The notes: a model not told the origin generated them from the letters alone. Counted from the first letter of the stretch, positions 46,115 to 57,662 are shown. The stretch is DNA of 64,000 nt from Rhipicephalus microplus (GCF_043290135.1 NC_134704.1:22969501-23033500), one strand, 5' to 3'. Translations and numbers: made by a program.

Positions 46115-46485
46115 AGAGACCACTGCCGGGGGATGAGGTAGCTAACGCAAAACGATTAGCCGAAACGTCACCAGTAGACATGCCACAGCCTGTTTTTAAG
46201 GTCATTAGTCTTAAGTCGGATGTAACAACACTTGCGGATAAAGTAGGCAAACAAGGGAAAAGACAGGATAGGTTGGAGGCTCGAGTCGAAAAGATCGAAG
46301 CCAGATTAGACACAATAGAGGAGCGTCTCGGCATGCTCTCCACTGAATTTAAGGATTCCCAAACCCAGGTCATGGGCATGTTTCAGCAGCTTCATACTCT
46401 ATTGGAGGCAAGACTGCCTCCCGTGGGTGGCCAAGTGCCATTAGTCAACCTGGTGCCTCATCATGGCGCCTCGCCAGCAAATTGA
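46027..46485 (+). CDS. LINE ORF1, C-terminal part in the shifted frame
   Basis: This frame lacks its own ATG at the start. It reads 'GLQKATQEASARVQESAAM' and then a heptad-rich coiled coil ('RQDRLEARVEKIEARLDTI') to a TGA at 46483. It overlaps the ORF2 ATG by 23 bp, an expected layout if it is the true end of ORF1. Confidence 0.7.
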   Translation: MQGLQKATQEASARVQESAAMEVENRGTVKRPLPGDEVANAKRLAETSPVDMPQPVFKVISLKSDVTTLADKVGKQGKRQDRLEARVEKIEARLDTIEERLGMLSTEFKDSQTQVMGMFQQLHTLLEARLPPVGGQVPLVNLVPHHGASPAN

Positions 46486-49015
46486 GGTTTGGCAGTGGAA
46501 CTGCAGGGGCTTTCGTCAAAAGCGGGGTAACCTGCAGTTGCACGTACAAAATCTGGACAGTAAACCAGACATAATAGCCTTACAGGAGGCTAGTGGTTCC
46601 GTAAAATTACCTGGATTTAAGGCATTTACAGCGCCAGGAACTGATTCAAGGGGCGTATCACGCGTCTTCACAGCCGTGCTAGTCCATCGCAACATCACTG
46701 CCATTCAGCACTCCGTAGATAGCAGCAGGGAAGACTATGTCTTGCTTGAGATTTTGCCTAAACGAAAGTATGAGAAGAGTCTGTTTTTACTTAATGTGTA
46801 TAGTTCTCCAAAATATAAAGGATTGGGCTTGCCACAACTCCTGATTCAAACTCAACGGTTAGCAGCTCGCGCTCCGCTTATAGTGGTAGGAGATTTCAAT
46901 GCGCCTCACCCAGAGTGGGGTTATATTCGAGCCAGCCCAAAGGGCAATCGGCTTTGGCAAGTTGCCCGGGATCTGCGATGGACGCTGTTAAACAATCCAC
47001 AAGATCATACGAGGATAGGCAACAGCATAAGCATGGATACCTCCCCAGACCTTACGTTTTTTAGAGGCATCAGTAATGCAAAGTGGATTAACACAGGACA
47101 AGCGCTAGGAAGTGATCACTATATCCTTTCCACGACGTTTAGCGCTGCGAAGCATAAAGACAAAGTGAGGGGGCATAGAATTACAGATTGGGACAGATTT
47201 AGGAAAAACAGAGCAGACACTGTAAACGGGAAAATTAATGACCTGGATGCATGGGTACAGGCGCTCAAGGAGGATGTAAGTAATACCACGGTAGAAGTGC
47301 CAGTCGAGCAGGAGGAGTTTACCGCTGACTCGAGACTATTACACATGTGGGAAGCGCACGCGAGTCTCTTGAGAAGGTGGAAGAAGCAAAAACATAATGG
47401 CGTCCTTCGCAGAAGGACTGCCAAGTTAGAACGTAAAATCGAAAATTATACAATTGAGTTGCAAGCCAAGCAGTGGGGCCAGATTTGTGATCGCATGAAT
47501 GGACAGTTTGGATGCAAAAAGACATGGCAGCTGTTAAGGCATCTTTTGGATCCGGCAGCAACAAAATCGGCGGAACGGGGGCAAATGACTCGGTTAATGC
47601 ATCAATATGAAGGCACAATTGGAGAGTTTATACAGGAACTCCGGAATCGGTACATAACTGACGGAGTAGACGGTTGCTTACCACACTACTCGGGGGTGGA
47701 AAACTCAGACCTAGATGAAGAGTTCACAATTGCGGAGGTGGAGTTTGCCATGGGGCAGCTGTGTACTACGTCTGCCGCAGGTCCGGATGGAGTTACTAAT
47801 AAAATGCTGAGAAACCTAGACTTCAAATCGGTCGGGGCGATCACTGACTTGATAAATGAGTATTGGGTGGCCGGGGAGATCCCAGCACAATGGAAGCATG
47901 CTAGGATTATATTTATTCCGAAGCCAGGCAAGAAACTCTGCTTGGAAAACCTGCGCCCCATATCGCTGACATCATGCGTGGGCAAATTGATGGAGCACGT
48001 GGTTCTCAACAGGCTTCAGAATTATGCAGAGGACAAGGCCATCTTTCCCCCAACTATGATAGGTTTCAGGGCCAATTTGTCCACACAGGATGTCATGATA
48101 CAGTTAAAACATGATGTAGTCAATCCCGGGCATGGCACGGGCACCAAAGCTGTATTGGGGCTTGACCTGAATAAAGCTTTCGACAATGTTTCGCATGAGG
48201 CAATATTGAATAACCTATCAGAAATTGGCCCAGGGGTCAGGACATTTCGCTACATCAGATCATTCTTGGAGGGCCAAACCGCAGAAATTTCAATAGGAGA
48301 TATCAAATCGGACTCATTCGCGTTGGGAGGCAAAGGGACGCCGCAGGGTTCAGTTTTGTCCCCGTTCCTGTTTAACATCGCCTTAATTAAAATACCGCCG
48401 AGGCTGGAGGAGATACCGGGACTCAAACACACATTTTATGCAGATGATATTACTCTATGGGTAACCAGGGGTAGTGACGCGCATCTTGAAGAAACACTGC
48501 AACAGGCAGTTAATATTGTCGAAGAGTTGGCAGGGGAGGCGGGACTTTCATGCTCTCAGCCAAAGTCCGAGCTCTTTGTGGTTCGGGACAAACCCAGAGG
48601 GCTACATGCAAGACACTATATTCCGCCACCGCCGTTAGAGGTAAAGGTAGGGGGTAGGCCGGTAGCTGAAGTTCAAACGATTAGAATTCTTTGCCTATAT
48701 CTGCAAACTAACAGGAAGAATAGGGTGGCCCTTGAAAAACTTAAGACCACGGTCAATGCTACTGTCAGGCTAATCAGAAGAATCGCTAACCGTAAGAGCG
48801 GGGTTAAAGAAAAAGAACTCTGTAAGCTGGTACAGGCGTTTGTGCTCAGCAGGATTACTTACGCGACACCTTATATGAAGTTGGATGCCGCAGAAAAAGG
48901 TAAGGTCGAGGCTATGATCCGGCAAGCTTACAAGGCAGCGCTTGGGTTGCCTAACAACGCGCCTACAGAAAGGCTATTAAAACTAGGGGTACACAACACC
49001 CTGGATGAATTATGA
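46463..49015 (+). CDS. LINE ORF2: APE endonuclease and reverse transcriptase (to internal stop)
   Basis: From ATG at 46463, residues 1-220 form an APE-type endonuclease: 'QWNCRGF' with N13, 'ALQEAS' with E42, 'VVGDFNAPHPEWGY' and 'GSDHY' near residue 217. The reverse transcriptase follows at about 430-700: 'AAGPDGVTNKML', 'NLRPISLTSCVGKLME', D568 in 'GLDLNKAFDNV', 'GTPQGSVLSPFLFN', and D661/D662 in FYADD. All catalytic residues are present. It nicks target DNA and copies the element RNA in place. Codon 851 is TGA, in a context (LDEL-stop-EAHLAMQ) where the frame continues without shift, so the stop is a point mutation. As drawn, the protein lacks RNase H. Confidence 0.93.
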   Translation: MAPRQQIEVWQWNCRGFRQKRGNLQLHVQNLDSKPDIIALQEASGSVKLPGFKAFTAPGTDSRGVSRVFTAVLVHRNITAIQHSVDSSREDYVLLEILPKRKYEKSLFLLNVYSSPKYKGLGLPQLLIQTQRLAARAPLIVVGDFNAPHPEWGYIRASPKGNRLWQVARDLRWTLLNNPQDHTRIGNSISMDTSPDLTFFRGISNAKWINTGQALGSDHYILSTTFSAAKHKDKVRGHRITDWDRFRKNRADTVNGKINDLDAWVQALKEDVSNTTVEVPVEQEEFTADSRLLHMWEAHASLLRRWKKQKHNGVLRRRTAKLERKIENYTIELQAKQWGQICDRMNGQFGCKKTWQLLRHLLDPAATKSAERGQMTRLMHQYEGTIGEFIQELRNRYITDGVDGCLPHYSGVENSDLDEEFTIAEVEFAMGQLCTTSAAGPDGVTNKMLRNLDFKSVGAITDLINEYWVAGEIPAQWKHARIIFIPKPGKKLCLENLRPISLTSCVGKLMEHVVLNRLQNYAEDKAIFPPTMIGFRANLSTQDVMIQLKHDVVNPGHGTGTKAVLGLDLNKAFDNVSHEAILNNLSEIGPGVRTFRYIRSFLEGQTAEISIGDIKSDSFALGGKGTPQGSVLSPFLFNIALIKIPPRLEEIPGLKHTFYADDITLWVTRGSDAHLEETLQQAVNIVEELAGEAGLSCSQPKSELFVVRDKPRGLHARHYIPPPPLEVKVGGRPVAEVQTIRILCLYLQTNRKNRVALEKLKTTVNATVRLIRRIANRKSGVKEKELCKLVQAFVLSRITYATPYMKLDAAEKGKVEAMIRQAYKAALGLPNNAPTERLLKLGVHNTLDEL

Positions 49016-50032
49016 GAGGCGCATCTGGCGATGCAGCACGCTAGGCTTTCGACAACCAAAGCGGGCAGGATTATATTGGAAAGGATTGGCATTGGAGCAG
49101 AGGCTCCCACTGGGGACACTAAAATTCAGGTGCGGCGAGAGTTACATAAGGCCCTGTACATAAAACCTTTGCCCAAAAATATGCATCCGATTCACCATAC
49201 GCAGCGCAGGCAGGCAAGAGCCAGAGCTTTACACGTTGAGTACGGCGAGTACAAAGCGGCAGTCTATACAGATGTTGCGGAATATAAGGACAAAGACGCT
49301 TTTGTGATTGTGGTGGTGGACAGGCGGGGGCGCTTGATCGCTTCTGGATCGGTCAAAACCCGCTCCTCGGAAACTGCAGAGGAAGCGGCAATAGCGCTAG
49401 CTATAACTAATTCGCAGTCAGATTTGATTTTCAGTGATTCAAAGACAGCCATCCGAAATCTGGCGAGGGGCAGAATATCGGCGACCGCTGCACGATTTCT
49501 GCATAGGGCCACGGGACGAGAAATGAGAGAAATAGAAATTGTCTGGGTACCAGCACACTCTGGGAACCCTGGGAACGAGGCGGCTCACCTGAATGCTCGA
49601 GGTTTCGTCAGCCGGGTAGGTGAGCCGCCAGTTCCGGGGAGGTCCGCGAGAGATGGGCTGGTGTCCTTTCATGACATAACGAATCATTATAAACTAGAGC
49701 GGAGGTTTTATCTGCCCCCGCACAAGCGGTTGACTAAGGCGCAGGAATGCGTCTGGAGAAAACTGCAGACGCGATCTTTTCCCAACCCTTACGTGTTGAA
49801 CAAAATGTACCCGGAGGAGATTAAGCCGCAATGCAAATGGTGTCAGGCTGTGGCAACATATGATCACATACTTTGGGAATGTAGCATAGTGCCGCCGCCA
49901 GTGGATATTATGCGTGATCCCTCTCTAGAGCACTGGGAGGCCGTGTTGACCAGCTCAGACCCAGTCGTCCAGTTAAGGGTCGTGGAGTGGGCCACACAGG
50001 TCGCCGCCAACCTTGGGTTGATGGCCATCTAA
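49016..50032 (+). CDS. LINE ORF2 continuation: RNase H and CCHC tail
   Basis: Same frame as the upstream part. An RNase H domain is recognisable: 'AVYTDVAEY' (D937 counting from the ORF2 ATG), 'TAEEAA', 'IFSDSKTAI' and 'IVWVPAHSGNPGNEAAH'. The last canonical Asp is His in 'NEAAHLNARG'. The end carries 'CKWCQAVATYDHILWEC'. The domain would remove the RNA strand after cDNA synthesis. It would be lost from the protein unless the TGA is read through. Confidence 0.9.
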   Translation, partial: EAHLAMQHARLSTTKAGRIILERIGIGAEAPTGDTKIQVRRELHKALYIKPLPKNMHPIHHTQRRQARARALHVEYGEYKAAVYTDVAEYKDKDAFVIVVVDRRGRLIASGSVKTRSSETAEEAAIALAITNSQSDLIFSDSKTAIRNLARGRISATAARFLHRATGREMREIEIVWVPAHSGNPGNEAAHLNARGFVSRVGEPPVPGRSARDGLVSFHDITNHYKLERRFYLPPHKRLTKAQECVWRKLQTRSFPNPYVLNKMYPEEIKPQCKWCQAVATYDHILWECSIVPPPVDIMRDPSLEHWEAVLTSSDPVVQLRVVEWATQVAANLGLMAI

Positions 50033-50063
50033 CACGGAATCATCCTCAGTTGCTTTCTGACGA

Positions 50064-50069
50064 AATAAA
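50064..50069 (+). terminator. LINE poly(A) signal
   Basis: AATAAA lies 32 bp after the ORF2 stop and 12 bp before the element end. Confidence 0.75.
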
Positions 50070-50081
50070 GTTTTTCCATCC

Positions 50082-50095
50082 ATGAGGACTTATAG
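50082..50095. repeat. 3' target-site duplication of the full-length LINE
   Basis: ATGAGGACTTATAG is identical to 44414-44427. Confidence 0.93.
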
Positions 50096-52549
50096 CGTCT
50101 TGTGACGGGTCTATATGTAGATTGTGTTTTCCTTCATGTTAATATGGCAATGGGACTTATATGAACTCTGCCTAGCTGTTTTTTTTTCTTTATGATTTTT
50201 TTTCGTTGCTGTGCTTTACCCATCCGTGAAAAAAAGAAACGGTGCTCAAGAAAAGCGGCAACATCTCCTAAATATCACATACTACTAAAAAACAGTGAAT
50301 TACGGCAAATTCCGCCAACGTCACAAACATGCAGAGTGGTGTGCAACAACCCCCTCGGCAAATAATCTGGCATATCTGGAACGACAATCATGTGGCATTC
50401 ACCTGAACAGCTTCATAAGAATAGAGCCATGCAGCACCACAGCTTCAGACATCTGAGATGTTCGCAGTTTACATCTTACATCATCCCATTATGTTATTTA
50501 TTTTTTATAAATTTGACTCATACTTGTTTCAACGTGTATTGCGAAGTTTATTGATTAGAGCACGAATTTAGCCCAGCGCATTACTTAATGCTTATATCAT
50601 CGCATTATTCAAATTAGCGCATTGTTTCATGCTTCAGGAAACTTTGTGAACACAAAGAAAATGCATAAAACGATTGTTGTAGGGAGGAGGACAAGAACAA
50701 CAAGAGAGAAGGCAGCGAGGTTAACCAGGCACATGCCCGGTTTGCTACCCTACGCTGGGGGAATGGGAAGGGGGCATGAAGATGAGTTGTAGATTTTAAT
50801 TATGCTTACCATGTGGTCACTGCTATCCAGGCGCACCCGCAGAAATATTAATTCACTGCAGTATAGCATACAATTCAATTAAGCGTGTTAACTTCTGAGG
50901 TATATCACATACCGATCAGAATAAAACCATAAAAAATTGTTTAAATTCCACGCTAAAGTGGCCTTGAACTTAATGACAAATTTCTATTATCCCGGCTCAT
51001 CACCTCTGAGGCAGCCTACCTTCCCATATGTTTTCACATCTCGAAAACAAAATGCCACAAATTGTGTTTGTAATGATGATAATGATATAGCTGTTTTCTT
51101 TGAAGGCGGTGGCCGCAAGTACTGTGGTATAGCCGGGTAAGAAAAATATTTTTCAAGTTCATCTGAACGAGCACCTCGCATTGTTACTTTGTCATCGCAA
51201 TGTTTGATAGCCTCCTGCACTATAAGGCTACACCGTAAATTAAAGGTCTTACCACTGATACTTCGCATCCTTTTTTTTTTTTAACAGACCCCATCTGCAC
51301 AATCAGAAAAGAGAAAGGAAAACCTTAAAAGGCAAAAACTACACCACAACGCTGCTGTAGTAAAGATCGTTTACACGGCTTGTTTCTTTCACCAACGCAG
51401 AAACGTGTTACAACCATTTCGTCCAAGCCTATCAATCATATGGGGAATGGTGCCTTTTTTTTTTTCTCATTTCTTTTCGTTATACTTTTTTGCCATTCTC
51501 TGAGCACTTGAAGCAGAACGGGCAGTTTAATGGTATCAGTACGTCCATTACGTCGTTTCCGTTAACCTTCACGTTTCAACACTTTGGTCACGAAACAAAA
51601 AACGCAACCGCGACGCTTGCTCTCGGTGTCTAGTGACTGCGGGCGCAATCGGACTAGTTCTCTCTGATTTTTTTTTTTTTTACATATACAACGAAGTCTT
51701 CAGCACGCTTTGCCTTCGAATACGGTCGCCTCCGGGTTTGAGAAACGGGAACGTGTCAAGGGCTGTCGTCATAAGCGCGATGATGACTGCACCGTGAAGT
51801 GGGGATGAAGTGTCCACTCCGTCGCAAGCATGACTGCAGTCTGACCATGACAGCTTTCGGACGGTGACGTACATTAGCGAGCGCGAGCTCTCTGGCGGGG
51901 TCGAGAGAGTTTTTCGCGATAATAATTGCGCGCTTCTTGCCGAGGTCGACACCCACGGGGCTGACTTTCGGCGTGCCCCGGTGTTAGGCTGGTCAATCCT
52001 TACACTGCTTGCCTATTTCTCGGGCCTGTTAAAGTTACTTCATGCGCGACCGACTGTCGATGGCGAGTCATGAGAACGTGAGTGCCCGAGGAGATAAGTG
52101 AATGGCTAAAATCAATTTTTTGATATCAAGGAAGATTATTCTGAAGAAGCAGGGATGGGCTGGACGGTCCCGAAGGAGTAGAAACGAAAGATTGCAGTTA
52201 ACTATAGCTCTGTTCACTCGTCCGTGTCGATCCAAGAGTATTGCCTCTGACTTCCAATGGGTACGAAACGTGAAAACTAGTAAGCGGTTTTATTGAATTA
52301 GTATTGTTACGGGGTCGTGACATGGCCGAAAGTAGCAGACCAGATGTTCGATCAAGCTGTTTATTTGGCCGAACTTGTGGCCAATAAGTGACAAGTCGGA
52401 TTACAGTAATGCACTGACACTGATAGCAGTGAACAGAGCATCGGCCGTCCATCAACTCACAAGCGACGACGCGCGTTGGTATTTATACATGTGCCGTTGA
52501 ATATTCCAGCCTTATCACCATTCATTGTTTGTGCGGTGGTGGTGCTGCG
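50096..52549. other. Intergenic; contains a LINE tail
   Basis: AT-rich, with a reversed LINE 3' tail at 50690-50775 (own entry). The stretch from 52306 ('TTGTTACGGGGTCGTGACAT') looks like a repeat end, but its partner was not found. No gene is supported. Confidence 0.45.
50690..50775 (-). mobile_element. LINE 3' tail fragment
   Basis: Reversed, it reads 'GTAGGGTAGCAAACCGGGC' and 'CTGGTTAACCTCGCTGCC', the same signature as at 1-116, 1010-1140 and 10680-10720. Confidence 0.6.
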
Positions 52550-52567
52550 ATGATGCCGAGCACCATG

Positions 52568-52813
52568 CCCCACCACGGTGGTCAAGTGGCTAAGGTACTC
52601 GGCTGCTGACCCGCAGGTCACGGGATCAAATTCCGGCTGTGGCGGCTGCATTTCAGATAGAGGCGGAAATGTTGTAGGCCCGTGTACTCAGATTTGGGTG
52701 CACGTTAAGGAACCCCAGATGGTTGAAATTTCCGAAGCCCTCCACTACGGCGTCTCTCGTAATCATATGGTGGTCTTGGAACGTTAAACCCCACAAATCA
52801 ATCAAATCAATCA
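52568..52813 (+). mobile_element. Ruka-like SINE with 18-bp target-site duplication
   Basis: A full-length plus-strand copy. ATGATGCCGAGCACCATG at 52550-52567 is repeated exactly at 52814-52831, the longest duplication in the window. Confidence 0.95.
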
Positions 52814-52844
52814 ATGATGCCGAGCACCATGGTTACGGTGCGGT

Positions 52845-52965
52845 ACTCGACCGCTAACAAGAAATACAAGGATTACAAGAACCCCAGGAGGTCGAAATAA
52901 TCCATATCCTTCCACTACGGCTTCTCTCACAGCCTCGGTCTGTTTGGGATGTTGAACCGCGCAAA
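52845..52965 (+). mobile_element. Degenerate SINE fragment
   Basis: Traces of the family remain ('CGGTACTCGACCGCTAAC', 'CCCCAGGAGGTCGAAAT', 'CCACTACGGCTTCTCTC'), with internal deletions. Confidence 0.6.
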
Positions 52966-55900
52966 CCAACTGGTCAAAGGTTTTCCCTCTTCCACGTGTT
53001 TAGTCAGGAATAGCCGACCCTAGCTACTGTTTCCTCTTGAATCATCCTTTAACGATTATAGCACAGGTGCTGGAGCTACACACTTTTCTCATATTTCTGT
53101 GCAGCCTCCGTCTCACCGTCACATAATTGCGCGCTGCATCGCCTTCCGATAAGCTAACGACGCCACCGCAACATCGCCAGAGATATGCGTAGCCTGCGGT
53201 GGCTACTATAAAACAGGCTACCGTAATTGCAAGCTTCGGTATACTGTTGCGACTCTGGGTTTCGCGGGTCTCAGTTTGGTAGCGGGCGCCCGTCCAAGGA
53301 CCCATCGTCGAACAAGTCAGATGAGGCGCTCGTAAAAACGACAACAATTTGTTTACATGGTTAGTAACTGAGAATTAGAAAGGAGGTAATCAAATGATGA
53401 GAACTGTACATGAGAGCTGTTGAACTGTAGAACTTGAAAATACACAAGAGACTTCCACTTATATAGCACCGCGTTGCCAACTCTGGGCGCACTGTCGCCG
53501 GCTTCAGCCAATACGGCACTCCATGATCTAGGTGCTCCCCCCACGAAGGAGAGGAAAGACACCACACAATGCATGCGGAGAGGGCACAGTCTACGCGATG
53601 CCCAAATATGGTCACCAAAGCACTGCACCGACGTTTTCGCACACGTCACCAAGTTTCGCGCACGTCCGATGATTTTGGTTTCCAAGATTCTTCTGGCAGC
53701 TGGGTGAGGTTCGAAAAACCGGCCGCCAGTACACGTGTCAAACTTGCCTGACTCTTTGGGCAGGACAATGTAGTGGTGGACCAGCATACCGTCAAAATAT
53801 GCCACCCCATTCAGCCGATCCTATGGAGAAAGGGGAAGGAGGAGTGGTCGACTAATCCCTCGTCGTCGAGGCGGGCTCCCGCAAGGGCTGCAGCACATAG
53901 TGCATTTTCCTTCCCTTCAACCCCACATTCCATTCCTCGTTTGCTAGAAGCAGGGGCTTACCTGCGAATATCCAAGACTCCGCTTCTCCTCGCAAGGCCC
54001 AGCCACAACCAGTTTGGCTTTAGCTTTCAGCCTGAACTGCAAATACCATGCTGGTTCCGAGATTTCCAGTTCCTCGGTGACCTTGAAAATGGCCCGGCTG
54101 CCTCCTTGTCTGCCTCGAAAGCCTTGCTCGCAGCAAACACAATGGCCTTTCTTGAGTCGAGCTCACAATGGCCTCTCTTGGCTCGTGCGTTTTCTCTGCG
54201 CGAAGCAGTCCTGAACCCCTCGTTCAGGTTTTGCCGAGAGGAAATTAATCCGTCTTGACGGCACACCCTTGCTTGGAATGCGTCGAAATATTTTCGCCCC
54301 GTTCACAGAGGCCGAAAAACTTCAATAATGATGACGGTCGTAACAACACCCAGGCGAGTACTGCGTCGGTATACTTGTCCGCTGCTGCTACTAAGTTGAT
54401 AAACAGTTATGTTATCATGACGCGATTCGTCTTTCGGTCTACACGACGTTCCCACAATGCCTTCTCATTTGTTCCCGTAGCACGCCTCGTTGGGTTCCCA
54501 GAGAACAGTCGCGGTGGTGCCGTATCAGGTTAACCGGAAAACAAGCTTTCGGTGTGACTTGACACTGAAGGAAGGAGCAAGGGGGCTTGGAAGGGGGGAA
54601 GATAATTATTAAAAGAATCACTTCAATATAAATAACCACACGTTCTGTCTTCTTGCGTTGCATTGTACTAAAGCATTCCAGTGGTGAAAGTTTCTTGTAC
54701 GTCTGATTACCTGTCAGTCAAAAAGCAACAGCTATTGTACCCTGCTCGGAAGCCGCAAAGAATCGCAACCTTCAAACATGTGTTCGTACCTTTCAAGCAA
54801 CACGGCTCAAGCAACACGGTAGGTCTAGTTCACGCACCCCGTCTTCGATGTCGAATGAAGGCGCATATCCCACCAGTTCTGCCAAGGACGACGACCTTCG
54901 GAAATGACATGACGAGGTCTCGACGGCACCAAAGTAAGCCGGGACCAAAGGCCTCCGCGATTGTTCATATAGCCATGGAAAAGGTCCTCGCAAAGCAATC
55001 GCGTGTACCGCACTAGAGTCCCAACTCTGCACTCGGCATCTTCGATGCCGAGTACATTCAGTGAGAAAGGAAACTAGCAACGCATAAAAGTTGGGGGGGG
55101 GGGGGGGGGTTCTTATCAAGCCTTCTATTCATCGGTAATCGTATACAAGTATAGCACAATAACAGTTTATATATTCAGTCAGCATTTGACAAGGTCTTTA
55201 GAGCAAGTGCCAATTTATATAACTTAAGCTTTGAACAGCAGTCGCTGATCTTCACAGAGGTCAAGGCGATCCGCGTGCAGTTGGGAGATCTGCATCCTGC
55301 TTCAAAGACTATACCCCTACAGACATTCCAGGGCCTTTAGAGGTGAAGACCGCTGCTGGGGAACTTTCATGCGGATTTGCTTATTTTCTGAACACCACGG
55401 GCCGAGTTCACGAAAGCTTTTGGTAGTTACGTGCGTAAGCTTCACCCGGAAGTTTCGTTATTACCACCAGTATCAGCTTAAATTACCCCCTAGAACCATT
55501 CCTAGCCAAGGGATTTTCACGGCCACGTTCCATGCGAATTCTCCAAAGAAGCCCTTATCAAACTGTATTGATTTAGTGAAGGAGTAACAAATGTTTTTTT
55601 TTTCAGACAGCTGCACATTGAATCAGGAAAACTTCGCCATACGACGAGGTGCCAATCATCGCACCAGTCAAGGTGGGTTGAGGACAGCATTCGTGAGTGG
55701 CGAGTACACGTTAGAGGCGGTATAAATGAAGGGTTGGGGGGAAGGGGTTCATATATGTGGTACCTCGGCTGGCGAGCGGCATTCGCAGCGTGCAAACGTT
55801 TCGTCGTTTGCATAGGCGCACCCATTTGCCTTGGTATAACGTGCATAAGCCTCACGCACTTTTTGTTTTTGTTTTTTTCCTTGGAAGAAAAAGCGCCAGC

Positions 55901-57466
55901 CTCGGGCCTGGGCGACGCCGATGCTGTGGCCACATGCATGCGTGGGCGCGCCTGCGTGGAATACGGCGGTCACTACGGCGTCCACGTCACCGCTTGAGGG
56001 ATGGGGTCAGGCGTGCCGTCGCCACGGGGCGTGTCCTCCCGAGCGGTCCGCTCCGGCGGCATTGAGGTGTCCACTCCGAACTGGACAGCCAGTTTACGGG
56101 CTGCTGTTCGCAGCCCACTGTCGTGGACGTCGAGTGAGTTGTACACAAAGTCCGGCGATGAATGTAGTGAGGCTTGTTCGCTGAAAATTGATGGGGTTTT
56201 ACACGGGCCTACATGTATTTAAGACGGGACAGAACGGAAATTGCCTTTCAGTCGGTGCTCTAGCCAGTACGACTTCGCAGATGCATTATCCGTAAGGTGT
56301 GAGAACTGAACAATAACGTCATGTTGTATATGCTTTGCATGAGCCGTATGTCTTAAATCAGTAATTGCCGTATGTCTTAAATCAGTGCCCGGATTTTAAT
56401 TAGTTGTCGTGGGTGGAGTACGACACTTCTATATGTATGTGCATGTTTGTATGTGTACATGTCGCATACAAACGATATTACGCGTAGTATTGAAGACCTT
56501 CACCCCTGCCAAACATTTCAGTACGCATATGAAACATTAGCAGAACGTTGACTGTTACAAGCTGCCACTCTTGCGTTGCCAGCTGCGGCGGTAATGACAG
56601 CAGGTTAGTTCGTTCCGTACGCAAGCAGAAGCAGTGAAGAGATCAGAGATGTGTGTGAGCGAACGAAACGATTGATTTAATATACTAGTATAAGGCACTA
56701 GGATTCTTCAAACAACTACAACATATATAAAGAAACAGCAAATGATCTCACAAGCCAGAAGTATGAAAAGATACTGCATTAACACACTGAAACAAACAGT
56801 TGATTATTTAAACAGTAGCTAAACCGCTAAAGTTCAGAAGTATTAACAGGTGATGGCATACGTGGGATGACCGGCAGCGTTGGGCCCACGATGATCGGAT
56901 ACGAGGAGTTCCGAAGAGTTCTGGCACGACTGCGATGCCGGCGGCGTTGCAATACTGATGTTTCCAAGAGCAGGGGCTTGACGGTGTACCCAGGCAGTTT
57001 GAGCTTAAAGCCCCTCCATCGCGTTTACTACCGGCGGAAAACGCATGGAGGTGCTTCAGTTGAGCTAACCTCAGTTCAAGCTCTGATGAGCACGTCGTCG
57101 TGGCAGACGTTGATTACGCGTTTCAATTAGACTGATGGCTACGTTCAGGTGACCAGCTGATATTAGGCCACACTAAAAACTTCTAGGAGATGTACTCGAT
57201 TTTCTTCTACCACATGTATACAAGCAAGCAGACTGATTAGCGTTGCGACCGGGGTTTGCGGCACCGGAGATCCGGGATCAAAATGTCTAGGCACGAGGAG
57301 GTTGAACTTCGTAGAGAGAGAGTTTTTTTTTTTACATTATTTTTATGGCACGGGCTATCTGGCCCGCAGCTCTACATTGAAAGCTCTACATCGAAAAAAG
57401 GCTGTCTATTGAACAAGCTCCGTGAACCTCACTAAGCAGCATGCGAGGGCTGGTTAAATACAGTCT
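52966..57466. other. Intergenic, no supported gene
   Basis: A minus-strand frame at 53353-53805 (150 codons) has no recognised domain. A CTATATAAG box (53458-53466, minus) lies inside its span. A poly-G run is at 55087-55109. Two tandem copies of GCCGTATGTCTTAAATCAGT lie at 56343 and 56367. Parts look like decayed repeats that I could not classify. Confidence 0.4.
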
Positions 57467-57478
57467 AATCTCCCCAGA

Positions 57479-57662
57479 CTGACTGAATTCCCAGAGAAGG
57501 GAAGCGGGTTAGGGGGAGACAGAAGGTTAGGTGGACAGATGAGATTAAGAAGTTTGCGGGTATAAATTGGCAGCAGCAAGCACAGGACCGGGTTAACTGG
57601 CGGAACATGGGAGAGGCCTTTGTCCTGCAGTGGACGTAGTCAGGCTGATGATGATGATGATG
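57479..57662 (+). mobile_element. RTE-clade LINE 3' end with 12-bp target-site duplication
   Basis: This 184-bp, strongly 5'-truncated insert encodes the RTE C-terminal sequence ('RWTDEIKKFAGINWQQQAQD', then 'WRNMGEAFVLQWT' and a stop). It ends in a (GAT)n tail. AATCTCCCCAGA flanks it at 57467-57478 and 57663-57674. Confidence 0.9.

Larger units (their letters stand above)
44428..50081 (+). mobile_element. Full-length I-like LINE (5.65 kb) with 14-bp target-site duplication
   Basis: The element has a 289-bp 5' region, ORF1 (gag-like, three Cys/His knuckles) and ORF2 (APE endonuclease, reverse transcriptase, RNase H, CCHC). A short 3' UTR with AATAAA ends in 'TTTTTCCATCC' without a long poly(A). 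A perfect 14-bp duplication defines both ends, so the 5' end is complete. ORF1 stop and ORF2 start overlap by 23 bp. Damage is limited to an apparent one-base frameshift late in ORF1 and one in-frame TGA in ORF2, so insertion was recent. Domain order (EN-RT-RH) points to the I-like superfamily; the exact clade needs a tree. Confidence 0.93.

Noticed and set aside
52306..52549. Possible LTR or transposon end beginning TTGTTACGGGGTCGTGAC
   Set aside because: No partner terminus or duplication was found within the window.
53245..53466. Possible minus-strand LTR (CTATATAAG box and an end reading GAGTCGCAACA)
   Set aside because: No second LTR, no matching target duplication and no adjacent primer-binding site could be identified.
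53353..53805. 150-codon minus-strand frame as a gene
   Set aside because: No recognisable domain, no intron signals, and an internal TATA-like box. More likely part of an unclassified repeat.
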